From positions 62,001 to 126,000 of the forward strand of contig NZ_WFLJ01000010.1 in the NCBI RefSeq assembly GCF_009208735.1: 64,000 bases of DNA. Direction: 5' to 3'. How positions within the stretch are numbered: position 1 is the stretch's first letter; each line of letters begins with the position of its first letter. The notes under the pieces are model-generated. The model worked only from the letters and a program-made list of their open reading frames with translations. It was not told the DNA's origin and made no database searches. This DNA is from Janthinobacterium rivuli. GTDB taxonomy: Bacteria > Pseudomonadota > Gammaproteobacteria > Burkholderiales > Burkholderiaceae_D. Shown in pieces: positions 17,214 to 30,242 of the stretch. Position numbers and translations under genes: made by a program.

Positions 17214-18551
17214 CTATGCGGCAATTTTATCGGCGATGCGGCGCGCCATGGACTCGGCCTTCTCCTTGTCCTTGGCTTCCACCATCACGCGGATCAGCGG
17301 CTCCGTGCCGGAAGCGCGGATCAGCACGCGGCCCGTGTCGCCCAGTTCAGCCTCGACCGCCTCTTTCTCGGCCACCATGACGGCATTCTGTTGCCAGTCG
17401 AAACCGGGGGCCACGCGCACATTGATCAGGGTTTGCGGGAACAGCACCAGCTCGGCCAGGCACTGCTGCAGGCTCTGGCCGCTGCGCTTGAGCGCGGACA
17501 ATACTTGCAGCGCGGATACGATGCCGTCGCCCGTCGTGTGCTTGTCCAGGCACAGCAGATGGCCGGAACCCTCGCCGCCCAGTATCCAGCCTTTTTCCTT
17601 CATGACTTCCAGCACGTAGCGGTCGCCCACCTTGGCGCGCGCAAAGCCGATGCCCTGCTGCTTGAACAGCACTTCCAGCGCCATATTGGTCATCAACGTT
17701 CCTACGGCGCCGGCCACGGGGCCCGTCGCCAGGCGGTCCTTGACCATCACGTACAACAACTCGTCGCCGTTATACAGGCGGCCCGTGGCGTCGCACATGA
17801 TCAGGCGGTCGGCGTCGCCATCGAGGGCGATGCCGAGATCGGCGCCATGCTCGACGACGGCTTCGGCCATGGCCTTGGTGGCCGTGGCGCCGAAGCCCGC
17901 ATTGATGTTGAAACCGTCGGGCTTGTTGCCGATGGCGATCACTTCCGCGCCCAGCTCATGGAACACGTGCGGCGCGATATGGTAGGCGGCGCCATGCGCG
18001 CAATCGACGACGATCTTCAGGCCGCGCAAGTCCAGCTCGTTCGGGAAAGTGCCCTTGCAAAATTCAATGTAGCGGCCCTGGGCATCGTCCAGGCGCTTGG
18101 CGCGGCCCAGCTTGTCCGACGGCACGCAAGCCATGGGCTCGTCGAGCGCCGCTTCGATTTCCAGTTCCACGCTGTCGGGCAGCTTGGTGCCCAGGCCGGA
18201 AAAGAACTTGATGCCATTGTCATGGTACGGATTGTGCGAAGCGGAAATGACCACGCCGGCCGACAGGCGCAGCGCCCGCGTCAGGTAGGCGATCGCCGGG
18301 GTCGGCATGGGGCCGGCCAGCATCACGTCCACGCCGGCCGCCGACAGGCCCGCTTCCAGCGCCGCTTCCAGCATGTAGCCGGAAATGCGCGTGTCCTTGC
18401 CGATCAGCACCGTCGGGCGCGCCTTGCCACCTTGCGACTTGGCCAGCACCTTGCCGGCCGCATAACCGAGGCGCATGACGAAATCGGGAGTGATCGGAGC
18501 CGTGCCCACCAGGCCGCGAATGCCATCGGTGCCAAAATATTTACGCGTCAT
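17214..18551 (-). CDS. glmM: Phosphoglucosamine mutase
   Basis: 445-residue cytosolic enzyme converting glucosamine-6-phosphate to glucosamine-1-phosphate for UDP-GlcNAc, hence peptidoglycan and LPS. The N-terminus [10 protein letters not shown], the phosphoserine loop ISASHNP (Ser105), metal loop DGDADR and sugar-binding GEGSGH are all present, and the C-terminal phosphate-binding block reads [15 protein letters not shown]. Length is typical. It follows folP by 39 bp in the ftsH-folP-glmM order known from many proteobacteria. Confidence 0.97.
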   Translation of the reverse strand: MTRKYFGTDGIRGLVGTAPITPDFVMRLGYAAGKVLAKSQGGKARPTVLIGKDTRISGYMLEAALEAGLSAAGVDVMLAGPMPTPAIAYLTRALRLSAGVVISASHNPYHDNGIKFFSGLGTKLPDSVELEIEAALDEPMACVPSDKLGRAKRLDDAQGRYIEFCKGTFPNELDLRGLKIVVDCAHGAAYHIAPHVFHELGAEVIAIGNKPDGFNINAGFGATATKAMAEAVVEHGADLGIALDGDADRLIMCDATGRLYNGDELLYVMVKDRLATGPVAGAVGTLMTNMALEVLFKQQGIGFARAKVGDRYVLEVMKEKGWILGGEGSGHLLCLDKHTTGDGIVSALQVLSALKRSGQSLQQCLAELVLFPQTLINVRVAPGFDWQQNAVMVAEKEAVEAELGDTGRVLIRASGTEPLIRVMVEAKDKEKAESMARRIADKIAA

Positions 18552-18590
18552 AAATTTCTCTTTTTGTTGTTTATAATGAATCTTACAGGC

Positions 18591-19424
18591 TCAGTGCGCC
18601 ATGCGCCAGACCTTCAGTGCATCGACGGTTTCAGCTACATCATGCACACGGATAATTTCCGCACCTTGCGCTACCGCAGCAAGCGCCCCGGCGACACTGC
18701 CGGCCAGGCGCTGCTCGACGGGACGTCCCGTCACGGCGCCGATCATCGACTTGCGCGACAGGCCGGCCAGCACGGGCAGGTCCAGCTCGCTGCGCAACTG
18801 GCGCGTGGCGCGCAGCAAGGCATAGTTCTGCTCCACCGTCTTGCCAAAACCAAAGCCGGGATCGACGCACAGGCGTTCGCGGGCGATGCCGGCCGCCGTC
18901 AGGGTGTCGATGCGCTCGCGCAGGAAATCGGTGACTTCGCGCACCACGTCCTCGTATTGGGGCTGGTCCTGCATGGTTTGCGGCACGCTTTGCATGTGCA
19001 TGATGCACAGCGCGCAATCGCTGCCCTGCACGGCGTCGATGGCGCCCGGCGCGCGGAAACCGTTGATGTCGTTGATCATGTCGGCGCCCGCCAGGATGGC
19101 TTCGCGCATCACTTCCGGCTTGTAGGTGTCGACGGACAGGGGCTTGCCGCAGTCGCGCAAGGCGTACAGCACCGGCATGACGCGCTGCAATTCATCTTGC
19201 AGCGGCAACGGCGGCGCGCCGGGGCGGCTCGATTCGCCGCCGATGTCGATGATGTCGACGCCGTCCATGATCATCTGCTCGGCGCGCGAAATGGCAAATT
19301 CCAGGTGCTGGTACTGGCCCGCATCGGAAAACGAGTCGGGCGTGATGTTCAGGATGCCCATCACCAGCGCCTGCGTGCCCTGCAGGTTGAAGCCGAAACG
19401 GCCGAATTGCAAATAGTGTCGCAT
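18591..19424 (-). CDS. folP: Dihydropteroate synthase
   Basis: About 277 residues. It joins p-aminobenzoate to dihydropterin pyrophosphate in folate synthesis and is the sulfonamide target. Signatures are MGILNITPDSFSDAG, DIGGESSRPGA, and the C-terminal pattern GLSRKSMIGAVTGRP. Start is uncertain: ATG 19424 (MRHYLQFGRF) matches the usual N-terminus, ATG 19442 adds six residues, and a TTG at 19463 is less likely because it lies in the ftsH terminator. It is transcribed with glmM, probably from a promoter after the ftsH terminator or by read-through. Confidence 0.93.
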   Translation of the reverse strand: MRHYLQFGRFGFNLQGTQALVMGILNITPDSFSDAGQYQHLEFAISRAEQMIMDGVDIIDIGGESSRPGAPPLPLQDELQRVMPVLYALRDCGKPLSVDTYKPEVMREAILAGADMINDINGFRAPGAIDAVQGSDCALCIMHMQSVPQTMQDQPQYEDVVREVTDFLRERIDTLTAAGIARERLCVDPGFGFGKTVEQNYALLRATRQLRSELDLPVLAGLSRKSMIGAVTGRPVEQRLAGSVAGALAAVAQGAEIIRVHDVAETVDALKVWRMAH

Positions 19425-19464
19425 GTGAATCTTTGTAGTCATCAGGGAAATCTGGCGCGCCAAC

Positions 19465-19496
19465 GAAAAAGGGCAAGGATCGCTCCTTACCCTTTT
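19465..19496 (-). terminator. Terminator between ftsH and folP
   Basis: AAAAAGGGCAAGGA-TCGC-TCCTTACCCTTTT is a near-perfect inverted repeat with A and T runs, so it can work in both directions. On the minus strand it follows the ftsH stop by about 30 bp and may give partial read-through into folP-glmM. Confidence 0.8.
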
Positions 19497-19527
19497 GATG
19501 GCGCGCCGCCGGTCAGGGCGGCCGTTA

Positions 19528-21408
19528 TCAGGCTGGTGCCGTCACGTTCGGCGAGATGCCGCCCGTGCCGCTGTCGCCCGCATTGCGGCGTGGCGGAATG
19601 ACTTTCGGTGGACGCGGCTCCAGGCCGGCCATGATGTCATTGATTTGCTCTGCATCAATGGTTTCCCATTCCAGCAAGGCTTTGGTCATCATTTCGACCT
19701 TGTCGCGGTTACTTTCCAGCAAGGTGCGCGCCAAAGCATATTGCTTGTCGAGAATGTTGCGGATTTCAGCATCGACCTTTTGCTGGGTCGCTTCCGAGAT
19801 CGTCTTGGTGGCGCCACCGAAGAAACCTTCGTTTTCGCTGTCTTCGTAGACCATCACGCCCATGCTGTCGGACATACCGAAGCGGGTCACCATGGAACGG
19901 GCCAGCTTGGTGGCACGCGAGAAGTCATTCGACGCGCCGGTGGACATCTGTCCCACGAAAATCTCTTCGGCGATACGGCCACCGAACAGGATGGAAATTT
20001 CTTCCAGCATCTTGTCCTTGTAGGCGGACAAGTTGTCGTGTTCCGGCAACTGCCAGGTCAGGCCCAGGGCCCAGCCGCGCGGCATGATCGTCACTTTATG
20101 CACGGGATCGGCCTTCGGCAGCAGCTTGGCGACGACGGCGTGACCGGACTCATGGTAAGCCGTATTGCGACGCTCTTCCTCGCGGATGATCATCGATTTA
20201 CGCTCAGGACCCATGTAGATCTTGTCTTTCGCATCTTCGAAGTCAGCCATTTCCACCAGGCGCTTGCTGCGGCGGGCGGCGAACAGGGCTGCCTCGTTGA
20301 CCAGGTTGGCCAGGTCCGCGCCCGAGAAACCGGGGGTGCCGCGGGCCAGGATATCGGCTTTCACGTCGGTACTGATAGGTACTTTACGCATGTGCACGTT
20401 CAAGATCTGCTCGCGGCCGCGGATATCGGGCAAGCCGACGGACACCTGGCGGTCGAAACGGCCCGGACGCAGCAGGGCTTTGTCGAGCACGTCGGCGCGG
20501 TTGGTGGCGGCCACGACGATCACGCCGGAATTCGCTTCAAAACCGTCCATCTCGACCAGCAACTGGTTCAAGGTCTGTTCGCGCTCGTCATTGCCGCCGC
20601 CCATGCCGGCGCCACGGTGACGACCGACGGCGTCGATCTCATCGATGAAGATGATGCACGGCGAATGCTTTTTCGCGTTTTCGAACATGTCGCGCACGCG
20701 GCTAGCACCCACGCCGACGAACATTTCCACGAAGTCGGAACCGGAAATCGAGAAGAACGGCACCTTGGCTTCGCCGGCGATGGCGCGCGCCAGCAGGGTT
20801 TTACCCGTGCCCGGAGGACCGACCATCAGCACGCCGCGGGGAATGCGGCCGCCCAGTTTCTGGAATTTGCTCGGATCCTTGAGGAAGTCGACCACTTCGT
20901 TGACTTCTTCTTTCGCTTCGTCGCAACCGGCGACATCGGCGAAGGTGACGGTGTTGCTGGCTTCATCCATCATGCGCGCCTTCGACTTGCCGAACGAGAA
21001 TGCCCCGCCCTTGCCGCCGCCTTGCATCTGACGCATGAAGAAGACCCAGACGCCGATCAACAGCAGCATGGGGAACCAGGAAACAAAAATAGTTTGCAGG
21101 AAAGACGCTTCCTCGGGCGGACGCACATCGAAATGTACGCCATTGTCGCGCAGGTCGCCGATCAGGCCCTTGTCGAGGCTGGTGGCGGTGGTACGCACCT
21201 TGGTGTCGTCCATCAGCTTGGCGGTGATCGACGAACCTTCGATCACGACATCCTTGACGCGCTTGGCTTTGACTTCATCCAGCAAATCGGAATAAGCGAT
21301 GGCCTTGCTGCCGCCTGTGGCGCCATGACTGTCGAATTGCTTGAACAGCATGAACAACAGCAGCAATACGACTACCCAGATGGCAGATTTGGAAAACATG
21401 TTATTCAC
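19528..21408 (-). CDS. ftsH: ATP-dependent zinc metalloprotease FtsH
   Basis: 626-residue membrane-anchored AAA protease that degrades sigma-32, LpxC and unassembled membrane proteins. Two N-terminal membrane segments flank a periplasmic domain (~residues 30-105). The AAA module follows with Walker A GPPGTGKT (~196), Walker [12 protein letters not shown] and an SRH arginine stretch, and then the zinc site HESGHAV (~418). GTG at 21408 is preferred because AAGGAG is 5 nt upstream; ATG three codons later is the alternative. The C-terminus is a variable Pro/Gly tail. It lies downstream of rlmE, the classical ftsJ-ftsH order. Confidence 0.97.
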   Translation of the reverse strand: MNNMFSKSAIWVVVLLLLFMLFKQFDSHGATGGSKAIAYSDLLDEVKAKRVKDVVIEGSSITAKLMDDTKVRTTATSLDKGLIGDLRDNGVHFDVRPPEEASFLQTIFVSWFPMLLLIGVWVFFMRQMQGGGKGGAFSFGKSKARMMDEASNTVTFADVAGCDEAKEEVNEVVDFLKDPSKFQKLGGRIPRGVLMVGPPGTGKTLLARAIAGEAKVPFFSISGSDFVEMFVGVGASRVRDMFENAKKHSPCIIFIDEIDAVGRHRGAGMGGGNDEREQTLNQLLVEMDGFEANSGVIVVAATNRADVLDKALLRPGRFDRQVSVGLPDIRGREQILNVHMRKVPISTDVKADILARGTPGFSGADLANLVNEAALFAARRSKRLVEMADFEDAKDKIYMGPERKSMIIREEERRNTAYHESGHAVVAKLLPKADPVHKVTIMPRGWALGLTWQLPEHDNLSAYKDKMLEEISILFGGRIAEEIFVGQMSTGASNDFSRATKLARSMVTRFGMSDSMGVMVYEDSENEGFFGGATKTISEATQQKVDAEIRNILDKQYALARTLLESNRDKVEMMTKALLEWETIDAEQINDIMAGLEPRPPKVIPPRRNAGDSGTGGISPNVTAPA

Positions 21409-21611
21409 GAAGACTCCTTGGATGCAGTGCGCATCTCTTTACCTATAGCTAGAAACACGATTTTACTCGCAATAAGCGGGCCGTGCCAAAGCCCGCCGAT
21501 CCGTGCGCGCGAAAAAACCGCGTTCACGCAAAAAAAGTGCAGTATAAACAATTTAGGCTTTTATGCCATCTGACGCTACTGCACTCCTCGTTCCCATGTG
21601 CGGATTCTGCC

Positions 21612-22295
21612 TTAAATATCAAGGGCGGAATCATCTTCTTCAACGGCATTTTTCAGCGGATTCTTGATGCCACGGCCCATCAGGAATATTTCCGACGATT
21701 TATCGCGGCTGGCCTTGGGCTTTTTCTGCACCACGACCTTGAATTCGGCGCGGAATTTCTCCACGATCTGGCTGAAACCCATGTCCTTGAAGCATTTCAC
21801 CAGCAGCACGCCGGACGGCTTCAGGTGCAATTGCGAGAATTCGATGGCCAGGTCGATCAAATGTTCCATGCGCGCGGCGTCCGCCGTGGCGATGCCCGAC
21901 AGGTTGGGCGCCATGTCCGACAGGACCAGGTCGACCTTGCGTCCCTGCAACACCACTTCCAGCTGGCGCAGCACGCGCGCTTCGCGGAAGTCGCCCTGAA
22001 TGAAGTGGAAATCGGCGATCGGCTCCATTTCCAGCATGTCCAGGCCAATCAGGGTACCATTGACCCCGCCGCCATCCTTGCCGGCCAGCTTGCGCCGCGT
22101 GTACTGGGCCCAGCTGCCAGGAGTGCAACCCAGGTCGACAATCACCTGACCAGGTTTGATCAGTTTTTCGTCTTCATCGATTTCTTTGAGCTTGTATGCT
22201 GCCCGGGCGCGGTAGCCCTCTTTTTGCGCCAACTTCACATAAGGATCATTTATGTGGTCGTGCAACCAGTTTTTGTTTAATTTCTTCTTTGCCAT
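21612..22295 (-). CDS. rlmE: 23S rRNA (uridine-2'-O)-methyltransferase
   Basis: 227-residue FtsJ/RrmJ enzyme that methylates U2552 of 23S rRNA during 50S maturation. The SAM-binding motif [12 protein letters not shown], catalytic Asp in [12 protein letters not shown], and Lys in LLVKCFKD followed by Glu in SSEIFLMG fit the K-D-K-E tetrad. An insertion around [10 protein letters not shown] is a minor variation. The start at 22295 is 42 bp from the divergent yhbY start, so their promoters overlap. ftsH lies 203 bp downstream, with a weak stem-loop in between. Confidence 0.96.
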   Translation of the reverse strand: MAKKKLNKNWLHDHINDPYVKLAQKEGYRARAAYKLKEIDEDEKLIKPGQVIVDLGCTPGSWAQYTRRKLAGKDGGGVNGTLIGLDMLEMEPIADFHFIQGDFREARVLRQLEVVLQGRKVDLVLSDMAPNLSGIATADAARMEHLIDLAIEFSQLHLKPSGVLLVKCFKDMGFSQIVEKFRAEFKVVVQKKPKASRDKSSEIFLMGRGIKNPLKNAVEEDDSALDI

Positions 22296-22337
22296 TCGCG
22301 TAGAATACTGCTTTTAAGGGAATTACTAAATATTATT

Positions 22338-22808
22338 ATGCTAAAACTTACACCCGTAGAGCGCAGCGCACTGCGCGCCGAAGCACACGCGCTGAAGCCT
22401 ATCGTCATCATTGGCGAAGCGGGCTTGACACCTGCTGTCCTCAAAGAGATCGACCTTGGCCTGGATTCGCACGGCCTGATTAAAGTCCGCGTGTTCGGCG
22501 ACGACCGCGAAGCCCGCGTCGGAATGTACGATACGATTTGCGGCAATCTCGGCGCCGCCCCGGTACAACATATTGGCAAACTGCTGGTAATCTACCGTCC
22601 GAAAAAAGAAGTGGTTAAGGAGAAGGTCAGCGCCGGCAAAGGCATGCGCGAAGTGACCATCGTCAAGGCCAGCGCCAGCGGCACCAAGCGCCCCAGCGTG
22701 ACGAAAGTCATGATCAAGGGCAATGAGCGCGTTACCGAAGGCGGTTCCATCAAGCGTGCCAAGCCACGTCAGAAAAGCGCCAAGAAAAGCGCACTGGGCA
22801 GCAAGTAA
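22338..22808 (+). CDS. yhbY: CRS1-YhbY-domain RNA-binding protein
   Basis: 156 residues. Residues 1-95 are the YhbY fold with the signature GEAGLTPAVLKEID and the GxxG-like loop ICGNLGA. The E. coli homologue binds pre-50S ribosomal particles. Here it has an extra Lys/Arg-rich tail of about 55 residues (KRAKPRQKSAKKSALGSK at the end), likely disordered and RNA-binding. It is divergent from rlmE, another 50S-maturation gene, and followed by a strong terminator. Confidence 0.92.
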   Translation: MLKLTPVERSALRAEAHALKPIVIIGEAGLTPAVLKEIDLGLDSHGLIKVRVFGDDREARVGMYDTICGNLGAAPVQHIGKLLVIYRPKKEVVKEKVSAGKGMREVTIVKASASGTKRPSVTKVMIKGNERVTEGGSIKRAKPRQKSAKKSALGSK

Positions 22809-22852
22809 GCCTGTTCACCCGGCCACCGCAAGGCGGCCGGGCTTGAAACAAG

Positions 22853-22889
22853 AAGCGGAGCACGGGATCTTCCCTGCTCCGCTTTTTTT
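22853..22889 (+). terminator. Terminator of yhbY
   Basis: AAGCGGAGCA and TGCTCCGCTT form a 9-10 bp stem around CGGGATCTTCCC (itself able to pair), followed by seven T. It lies 45 bp after the yhbY stop, between convergent yhbY and the DUF4149 gene. Confidence 0.9.
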
Positions 22890-22907
22890 ATTGCTGCCGA
22901 TTCAAGA

Positions 22908-23351
22908 TTACTGCTGTTTCCAGATCAGCACGCCCGCCAGCAAGCTCTGCACAGCAAAGATCAGGGTCGACACGCCATGCAGCATGCCGAAGCGGCTGCG
23001 CATGGCCTCGTCCATGATGCCCGACGGCGCCTGCGCCTTGAGCTCGGCCATCAGGGGCGAGATGCCGAAATGGCTGAGCAGCGCGCACACCAGCATGGAC
23101 AGCACCAATGCCGCCAGCAAGCGCCGGCGCTTGAGTTCCAGCGCGCCAGGACTCCATTGCAGCAACGCCAGCAGCACCAAGGCGCAAACGATCGACAGCC
23201 AGGCCTCGGCGCGGAACATGCTGCCGGCGATATTGCCTGCCAGCACGCGGTCGCTCAGGGTGCCAAACAGAGTCGGCGCCACGACGAAGCCGATGGTCCA
23301 CAGGCTGCCGGCCCACAGGGTGGCAACGAGGAGGCGCACGCGCGTCAGCAT
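22908..23351 (-). CDS. DUF4149 membrane protein
   Basis: 147-residue protein with four hydrophobic segments (about residues 4-24, 50-68, 78-98, 122-143) and the family pattern LWAGSLWTIGFVVAPTLF near the N-terminus. The family is related to the TMEM205-like group, and its function is unknown. Its start codon overlaps the greA stop by one base, so it is likely co-translated with greA, an arrangement common in Burkholderiales. Confidence 0.85.
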   Translation of the reverse strand: MLTRVRLLVATLWAGSLWTIGFVVAPTLFGTLSDRVLAGNIAGSMFRAEAWLSIVCALVLLALLQWSPGALELKRRRLLAALVLSMLVCALLSHFGISPLMAELKAQAPSGIMDEAMRSRFGMLHGVSTLIFAVQSLLAGVLIWKQQ

Positions 23352-23827
23352 CAGATGTACAGCACTTCCAGGATTTCGTATTCGCGCGGGCCGGACGGCG
23401 CCTGCACTTCCACCACGTCGCCGGCGTACTTGCCGATCAGCGCGCGGGCGATCGGGGACGTCACGGAAACCTTGTTCATTTTCAGGTCGGCTTCATCGAG
23501 GCCGACGATCTGGTACGTGACTTTCTGGCCCGATTCCAGGTCTTCCAGGTTCACGGTCGAGGCGAACACCACGCGGCCTTCCGCGTCGAGCGCGGTCGGG
23601 TCGATGATTTGCGCCGCACCCAGCTTGCCTTCGAGCTCGGCGATGCGACCTTCGACGAAGGCCTGGCGTTCCTTGGCGGCATCGTACTCGGCGTTTTCCG
23701 ACAAATCTCCGTGCGAACGCGCTTCGGCGATCGCATCGATGACGATGCGGCGTTCCTTGGTCTTCAAATGATGCAGCTCTTCTTTCAAGAGTTCTGCGCC
23801 GTATTTGGTCAATGGGACTGAGGTCAT
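23351..23827 (-). CDS. greA: Transcription elongation factor GreA
   Basis: 158 residues, the standard GreA length. It rescues backtracked RNA polymerase by stimulating transcript cleavage. The N-terminal coiled coil carries the acidic tip [15 protein letters not shown], with the two catalytic acidic residues, and the C-terminal FKBP-like domain ends [18 protein letters not shown]. It lies downstream of carB behind a terminator, so it probably has its own promoter in the 160-bp gap. Confidence 0.97.
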   Translation of the reverse strand: MTSVPLTKYGAELLKEELHHLKTKERRIVIDAIAEARSHGDLSENAEYDAAKERQAFVEGRIAELEGKLGAAQIIDPTALDAEGRVVFASTVNLEDLESGQKVTYQIVGLDEADLKMNKVSVTSPIARALIGKYAGDVVEVQAPSGPREYEILEVLYI

Positions 23828-23898
23828 GTTATCTCTACTATCTGCTAGTTATCGGTGCCGTTGCCCGTGTTTCATCACGGTTAACGGACTTACCAAGT

Positions 23899-23944
23899 GA
23901 AAACCACAGAGGCCGCGCGCTGCTCTGCACGGAACTCTGTGGTT
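23899..23944 (-). terminator. Terminator downstream of carB
   Basis: AACCACAGAG (23902-23911) pairs perfectly with CTCTGTGGTT (23935-23944). On the minus strand it ends in TTTTC. A second hairpin, GCAGTGTACCGCC/GGCGGTCACTGC (23954-23982), lies between this and the carB stop and may protect the 3' end. Confidence 0.75.
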
Positions 23945-23990
23945 GATAAGCATGCAGTGTACCGCCTTACGGCGGTCACTGCAAACGCAC

Positions 23991-27213
<3,223 letters not shown>

Positions 27214-27221
<8 letters not shown>

Positions 27222-28392
27222 TTTTCTTTTTCTCCTCCGCAGCCATCAAGTTGATGAAGCGGTCAAACAGGTAAGCAACATCCATCGGGCCCGGCGACGC
27301 TTCAGGGTGACCCTGGAAGCAGAAGGCCGGCTTGTCCGTGCGGGCAAAGCCCTGCAGGGAGCCGTCGAACAGCGATTCATGGGTCACGCGGCAATTCGCG
27401 GGCAAGGTTGCCGCGTCGACGGCGAAACCGTGGTTTTGCGAGGTGATCAAGACCTGTTTCGTTTCCAGGTCTTGCACCGGGTGGTTGGCGCCGTGGTGGC
27501 CGAACTTCATCTTCAGGGTTTTCGCGCCGGAAGCGATCGCCATGATCTGGTGACCGAGGCAGATGCCGAAGGTCGGGATGCCCTTCTCGATCAGCTCTTT
27601 CGTCGCCGCAATCGCGTAGTCGCACGGTTCCGGGTCGCCGGGGCCGTTCGACAGGAAGATGCCGTCCGGATTCAGTGCCAGGGCGTCGGCGGCCGTCGCT
27701 TGCGCGGGCAGCACGGTGACCTTGCAGCCGCGCGCCGTCAGCATGCGCAGGATGTTGCGCTTGACGCCGTAGTCGAAGGCGACCACGTGGTACTTCGCGT
27801 CGGCGTCAGCCAGTTGGCCATAGCCTTCGCCCAGGGTCCATTCCGTTTCGCGGTATTCGTAGGCGGCCTTGCTCGACACTACCTTGGCCAGGTCCATGCC
27901 GGCCAGGCCAGGGAAGGAACGGGCCAGTTCCAGCGCTTGCGCGGCGGACGGTTCGTTGCCTTGCGTACCGACGAGGATGGCGCCGCCCTGCGCACCTTTT
28001 TCACGCAGGATGCGCGTGAGCTTGCGTGTATCGATGCCGGCGATGGCGACGATATTTTCAGCTTTCAGGTAATCGGACAGGGAGAGCGTGGAACGGAAAC
28101 TGGATGCCAGCAATGGCAGATCGCGGATGATGAGGCCAGCGGCGTGTACCTTGGAAGACTCGACGTCTTCCGGATTGACGCCCGTATTGCCGATATGCGG
28201 ATAGGTCAGGGTGACCATCTGGCGGCAATAGCTTGGGTCGGTGAGGATTTCCTGATACCCGGTCATCGAGGTGTTGAAAACAACCTCGCCCGTGGTATGA
28301 CCGGCGGCACCGATCGAAAAACCTTTGAAGATCGTTCCATCAGCAAGCGCTAATATGGCTGGAACGGCAGGGCCAGAAAAAAATGGCGGCAA
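27214..28392 (-). CDS. carA: Carbamoyl-phosphate synthase small (glutaminase) subunit
   Basis: About 392 residues, supplying ammonia from glutamine to CarB. The C-terminal class I glutamine amidotransferase has the nucleophile elbow [10 protein letters not shown], with the catalytic His/Glu in [11 protein letters not shown]. No ATG precedes the conserved N-terminus [10 protein letters not shown]. The best start is TTG at 28392, 6 nt after a perfect AGGAG (28399-28403); TTG at 28398 is too close to it. A rare start codon and a structured leader suggest control at translation initiation. Confidence 0.95.
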
Positions 28393-28537
28393 GGGCAACT
28401 CCTGATAAAGTTACCGTAGCTGCGCCACGTCAGACCGACCGCCTAGATACCCGAGCCAGATGCACTCAGGGTGTTTCAACGGTCATTTTGAATGAGGGGA
28501 TGGGTAGTCGCTACGGTATATGTGTGATTGGCTAAAC
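28393..28537 (-). promoter_or_regulatory. Structured carA 5' leader, candidate riboswitch or attenuator
   Basis: The ~145-nt leader can fold into a nested structure. P1 pairs TACCGTAGC with GCTACGGTA (28510-28518 with 28412-28420), 9 perfect pairs. P2 pairs GACCG with CGGTC (28480-28484 with 28437-28441 or 28433-28437). P3 pairs ACCC(T)GAG with CTCGGGT (28465-28472 with 28449-28455) around a 9-nt loop. P1 closes 9 nt before the AGGAG of carA, so folding could control ribosome access. There is no U-run, so transcription termination is unlikely. Two tiny ORFs lie inside; the second, with a GTG start, has three Arg codons (CGG, AGG, CGG). Confidence 0.55.
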
Positions 28538-28543
28538 CTTTGA

Positions 28544-28572
28544 ATTATAACCAAAAGGAAGCTTTTCCACAA
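28544..28572 (-). promoter_or_regulatory. carAB promoter
   Basis: On the minus strand a consensus TATAAT (28544-28549) is separated by exactly 17 bp from TTGTGG (28567-28572). Transcription would start near 28537, giving a ~145-nt untranslated leader. Confidence 0.6.
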
Positions 28573-28633
28573 GGAAGAAAATGTGGAATGCGCGGCATTT
28601 TTTTGCGCAGCAGCATAAATCCTGCGCCCCATG

Positions 28634-28664
28634 AAAAAAGCCGCCCGGCTTGCGCGGGGCGGCT
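28634..28664 (-). terminator. Terminator of the GlcG-like gene
   Basis: On the minus strand AGCCGCCC pairs with GGGCGGCT around a ~10-nt loop, followed by six T. It sits 24 bp after the stop codon and insulates the carAB promoter. Confidence 0.88.
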
Positions 28665-28687
28665 GGCTCTGCAATTGCGGCTACTAC

Positions 28688-29095
28688 TTAGGCCGTCAAA
28701 GCGGCAATACCCGCTTTCGCGATTTGCGCATCTTCCGCCGACTTGACGCCCGAGACGCCGACGGCGCCCACGTAGTGACCGTCGAACACGATGGGCACGC
28801 CGCCTTCGAGCAAGCCGTCGATTTCCGGTGCGCTCAGGAACGACACGCGGCCGCCATTGATCATCTCTTCATAGATGCGCGATTCGCGGCGGCCCAGCGC
28901 GGCCGTCTTGGCTTTCGATGGAGCGATGTGCGACGAGATCGGCGCCACGCCATCCATGCGCTGCAGCCACAGCAGGTGGCCGCCGTCGTCGACGATGGCG
29001 ATCGTGACCGCCCAGTTATGCTTGACCGCTTCCGCTTCGGCGGCGGCAGCGATTTTCTTTACGTCGTCCAGGGTCAAAATCGGTTTCGATTGCAT
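28688..29095 (-). CDS. GlcG/HbpS-family protein (haem-degrading domain superfamily)
   Basis: 135 residues covering one GlcG/HbpS domain: LTLDDVKKIAAAAEAEA, VTIAIVDDGGHLLWLQRMDGV, and the glycine-rich end GGVPIVFDGHYVGAVGVSG. No signal peptide, so it is cytosolic. Members include GlcG of the glycolate cluster, HbpS and PduO-C-like proteins. No glycolate or cobalamin genes are adjacent, so the ligand is unknown. AAGGATG lies before the ATG. It is a monocistronic unit with its own terminator. Confidence 0.85.
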   Translation of the reverse strand: MQSKPILTLDDVKKIAAAAEAEAVKHNWAVTIAIVDDGGHLLWLQRMDGVAPISSHIAPSKAKTAALGRRESRIYEEMINGGRVSFLSAPEIDGLLEGGVPIVFDGHYVGAVGVSGVKSAEDAQIAKAGIAALTA

Positions 29096-29155
29096 GGTGC
29101 ATCCTTGTTATGTTGAAGCAAAATTGTATACGAAATGCGGGGACAGAATAACGCC

Positions 29156-30067
29156 TTACTGCTCGCGCTTGGCCTTCAGCTTTTGCTTGAGCTGCGCCAT
29201 CACGGCAAAGGTCGCCTGCTCGCCCGCCAGGATGGCCTGGTTGCGGCTATTGAAATCGTTGCCCTTCATGGCGCCCAGGCTGGGCTGGATCACCACGTCC
29301 GCATCTTTCAATTCGAACTGGTTGATGCGCTGGCCCATGATGGCAAACGTCTGCATGATGACTTCCATCGAGCTGATGGCCTTCTGGCTATCCGTTTGCG
29401 ACGAAATATTCACGGCGATGATGAAATCGGCGCCCATGTCGCGCGCAAAGCGCACGGGCACGGGAGCGACGAGGCCGCCATCGACATAGGTGTGACCGGC
29501 AATCGTCACGGGCTGGAACACGCCGGGCACGGCTGACGAGGCGCGCACGGCCATGCCGGTGTTGCCACGCTGGAACAGGATCGGCTGGCCATTTTTCAGA
29601 TCGGTCGCCACCACGCCAAACGGAATTTTCAGTTTTTCCAGCGGCACGCCGCCGACGGCCTTGTTGACATAGCTTTGCAATGCCTCGCCTTTCAGCACGC
29701 CGGACGACTTGCCGAACAGGGGCAAGGCCCAGTCCGAAATAGCCGCCTCGTCCATGTCGAACGCCATCTTTTGCAGGGTGAAGCCGGAGTTGCCCGCCGC
29801 ATACATCGCCCCCACCACGCTGCCGGCGCTGGTGCCGGTGACGATGTCGGCATGGATGCCTTGCGATTCGAGCGCCTTGATCACGCCGATGTGCGCAAAA
29901 CCGCGCGCCGCGCCGCCGCCCAGGGCCAGGCCGATCTTGATCTTGCGGGGCGTGACGACGATGGGCTCGGGTGGCGTCAATACTTGTATCGGTTTCGGGG
30001 CGGTGGTATCGCAGCCGGCCAGCACAAAGGCGGCCAGGGCAAGCAGGGTCAGGCGTTTAGGGAACAT
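29156..30067 (-). CDS. Patatin-like phospholipase lipoprotein (RssA type)
   Basis: About 303 residues. The N-terminus is a lipoprotein signal peptide with lipobox VLAGC (lipidated Cys19). The patatin domain has the oxyanion loop GGGAARG, nucleophile elbow GTSAGS and catalytic Asp in DGG, i.e. a complete Ser-Asp dyad, so it should be an active acyl hydrolase of the periplasmic face or outer membrane. ATG 30067 is chosen because it begins the signal sequence; the 25 codons upstream have no such role. Substrate unknown. Confidence 0.88.
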   Translation of the reverse strand: MFPKRLTLLALAAFVLAGCDTTAPKPIQVLTPPEPIVVTPRKIKIGLALGGGAARGFAHIGVIKALESQGIHADIVTGTSAGSVVGAMYAAGNSGFTLQKMAFDMDEAAISDWALPLFGKSSGVLKGEALQSYVNKAVGGVPLEKLKIPFGVVATDLKNGQPILFQRGNTGMAVRASSAVPGVFQPVTIAGHTYVDGGLVAPVPVRFARDMGADFIIAVNISSQTDSQKAISSMEVIMQTFAIMGQRINQFELKDADVVIQPSLGAMKGNDFNSRNQAILAGEQATFAVMAQLKQKLKAKREQ

Positions 30068-30242
30068 GGTGGAGAGGGGGAACCGCGCGCGGCAGTGGCA
30101 ATAAAGGAGAGCCGATTGTAGCGCAAGCGGGGCCGCCGGCACTGAAGGCCGCCTTAAATGTTTATAAATGACAATATTTAGAGGAAACGTGCGCCTCTGC
30201 TCTGCTGTTAAACTGGCAGCTGTTTTTTTACGTGCTCCCGCT

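Noticed and set aside
17208-19601. 797-codon plus-strand frame across glmM and folP
   Set aside because: Antisense shadow of two clear housekeeping genes, with no ribosome site and abnormal composition.
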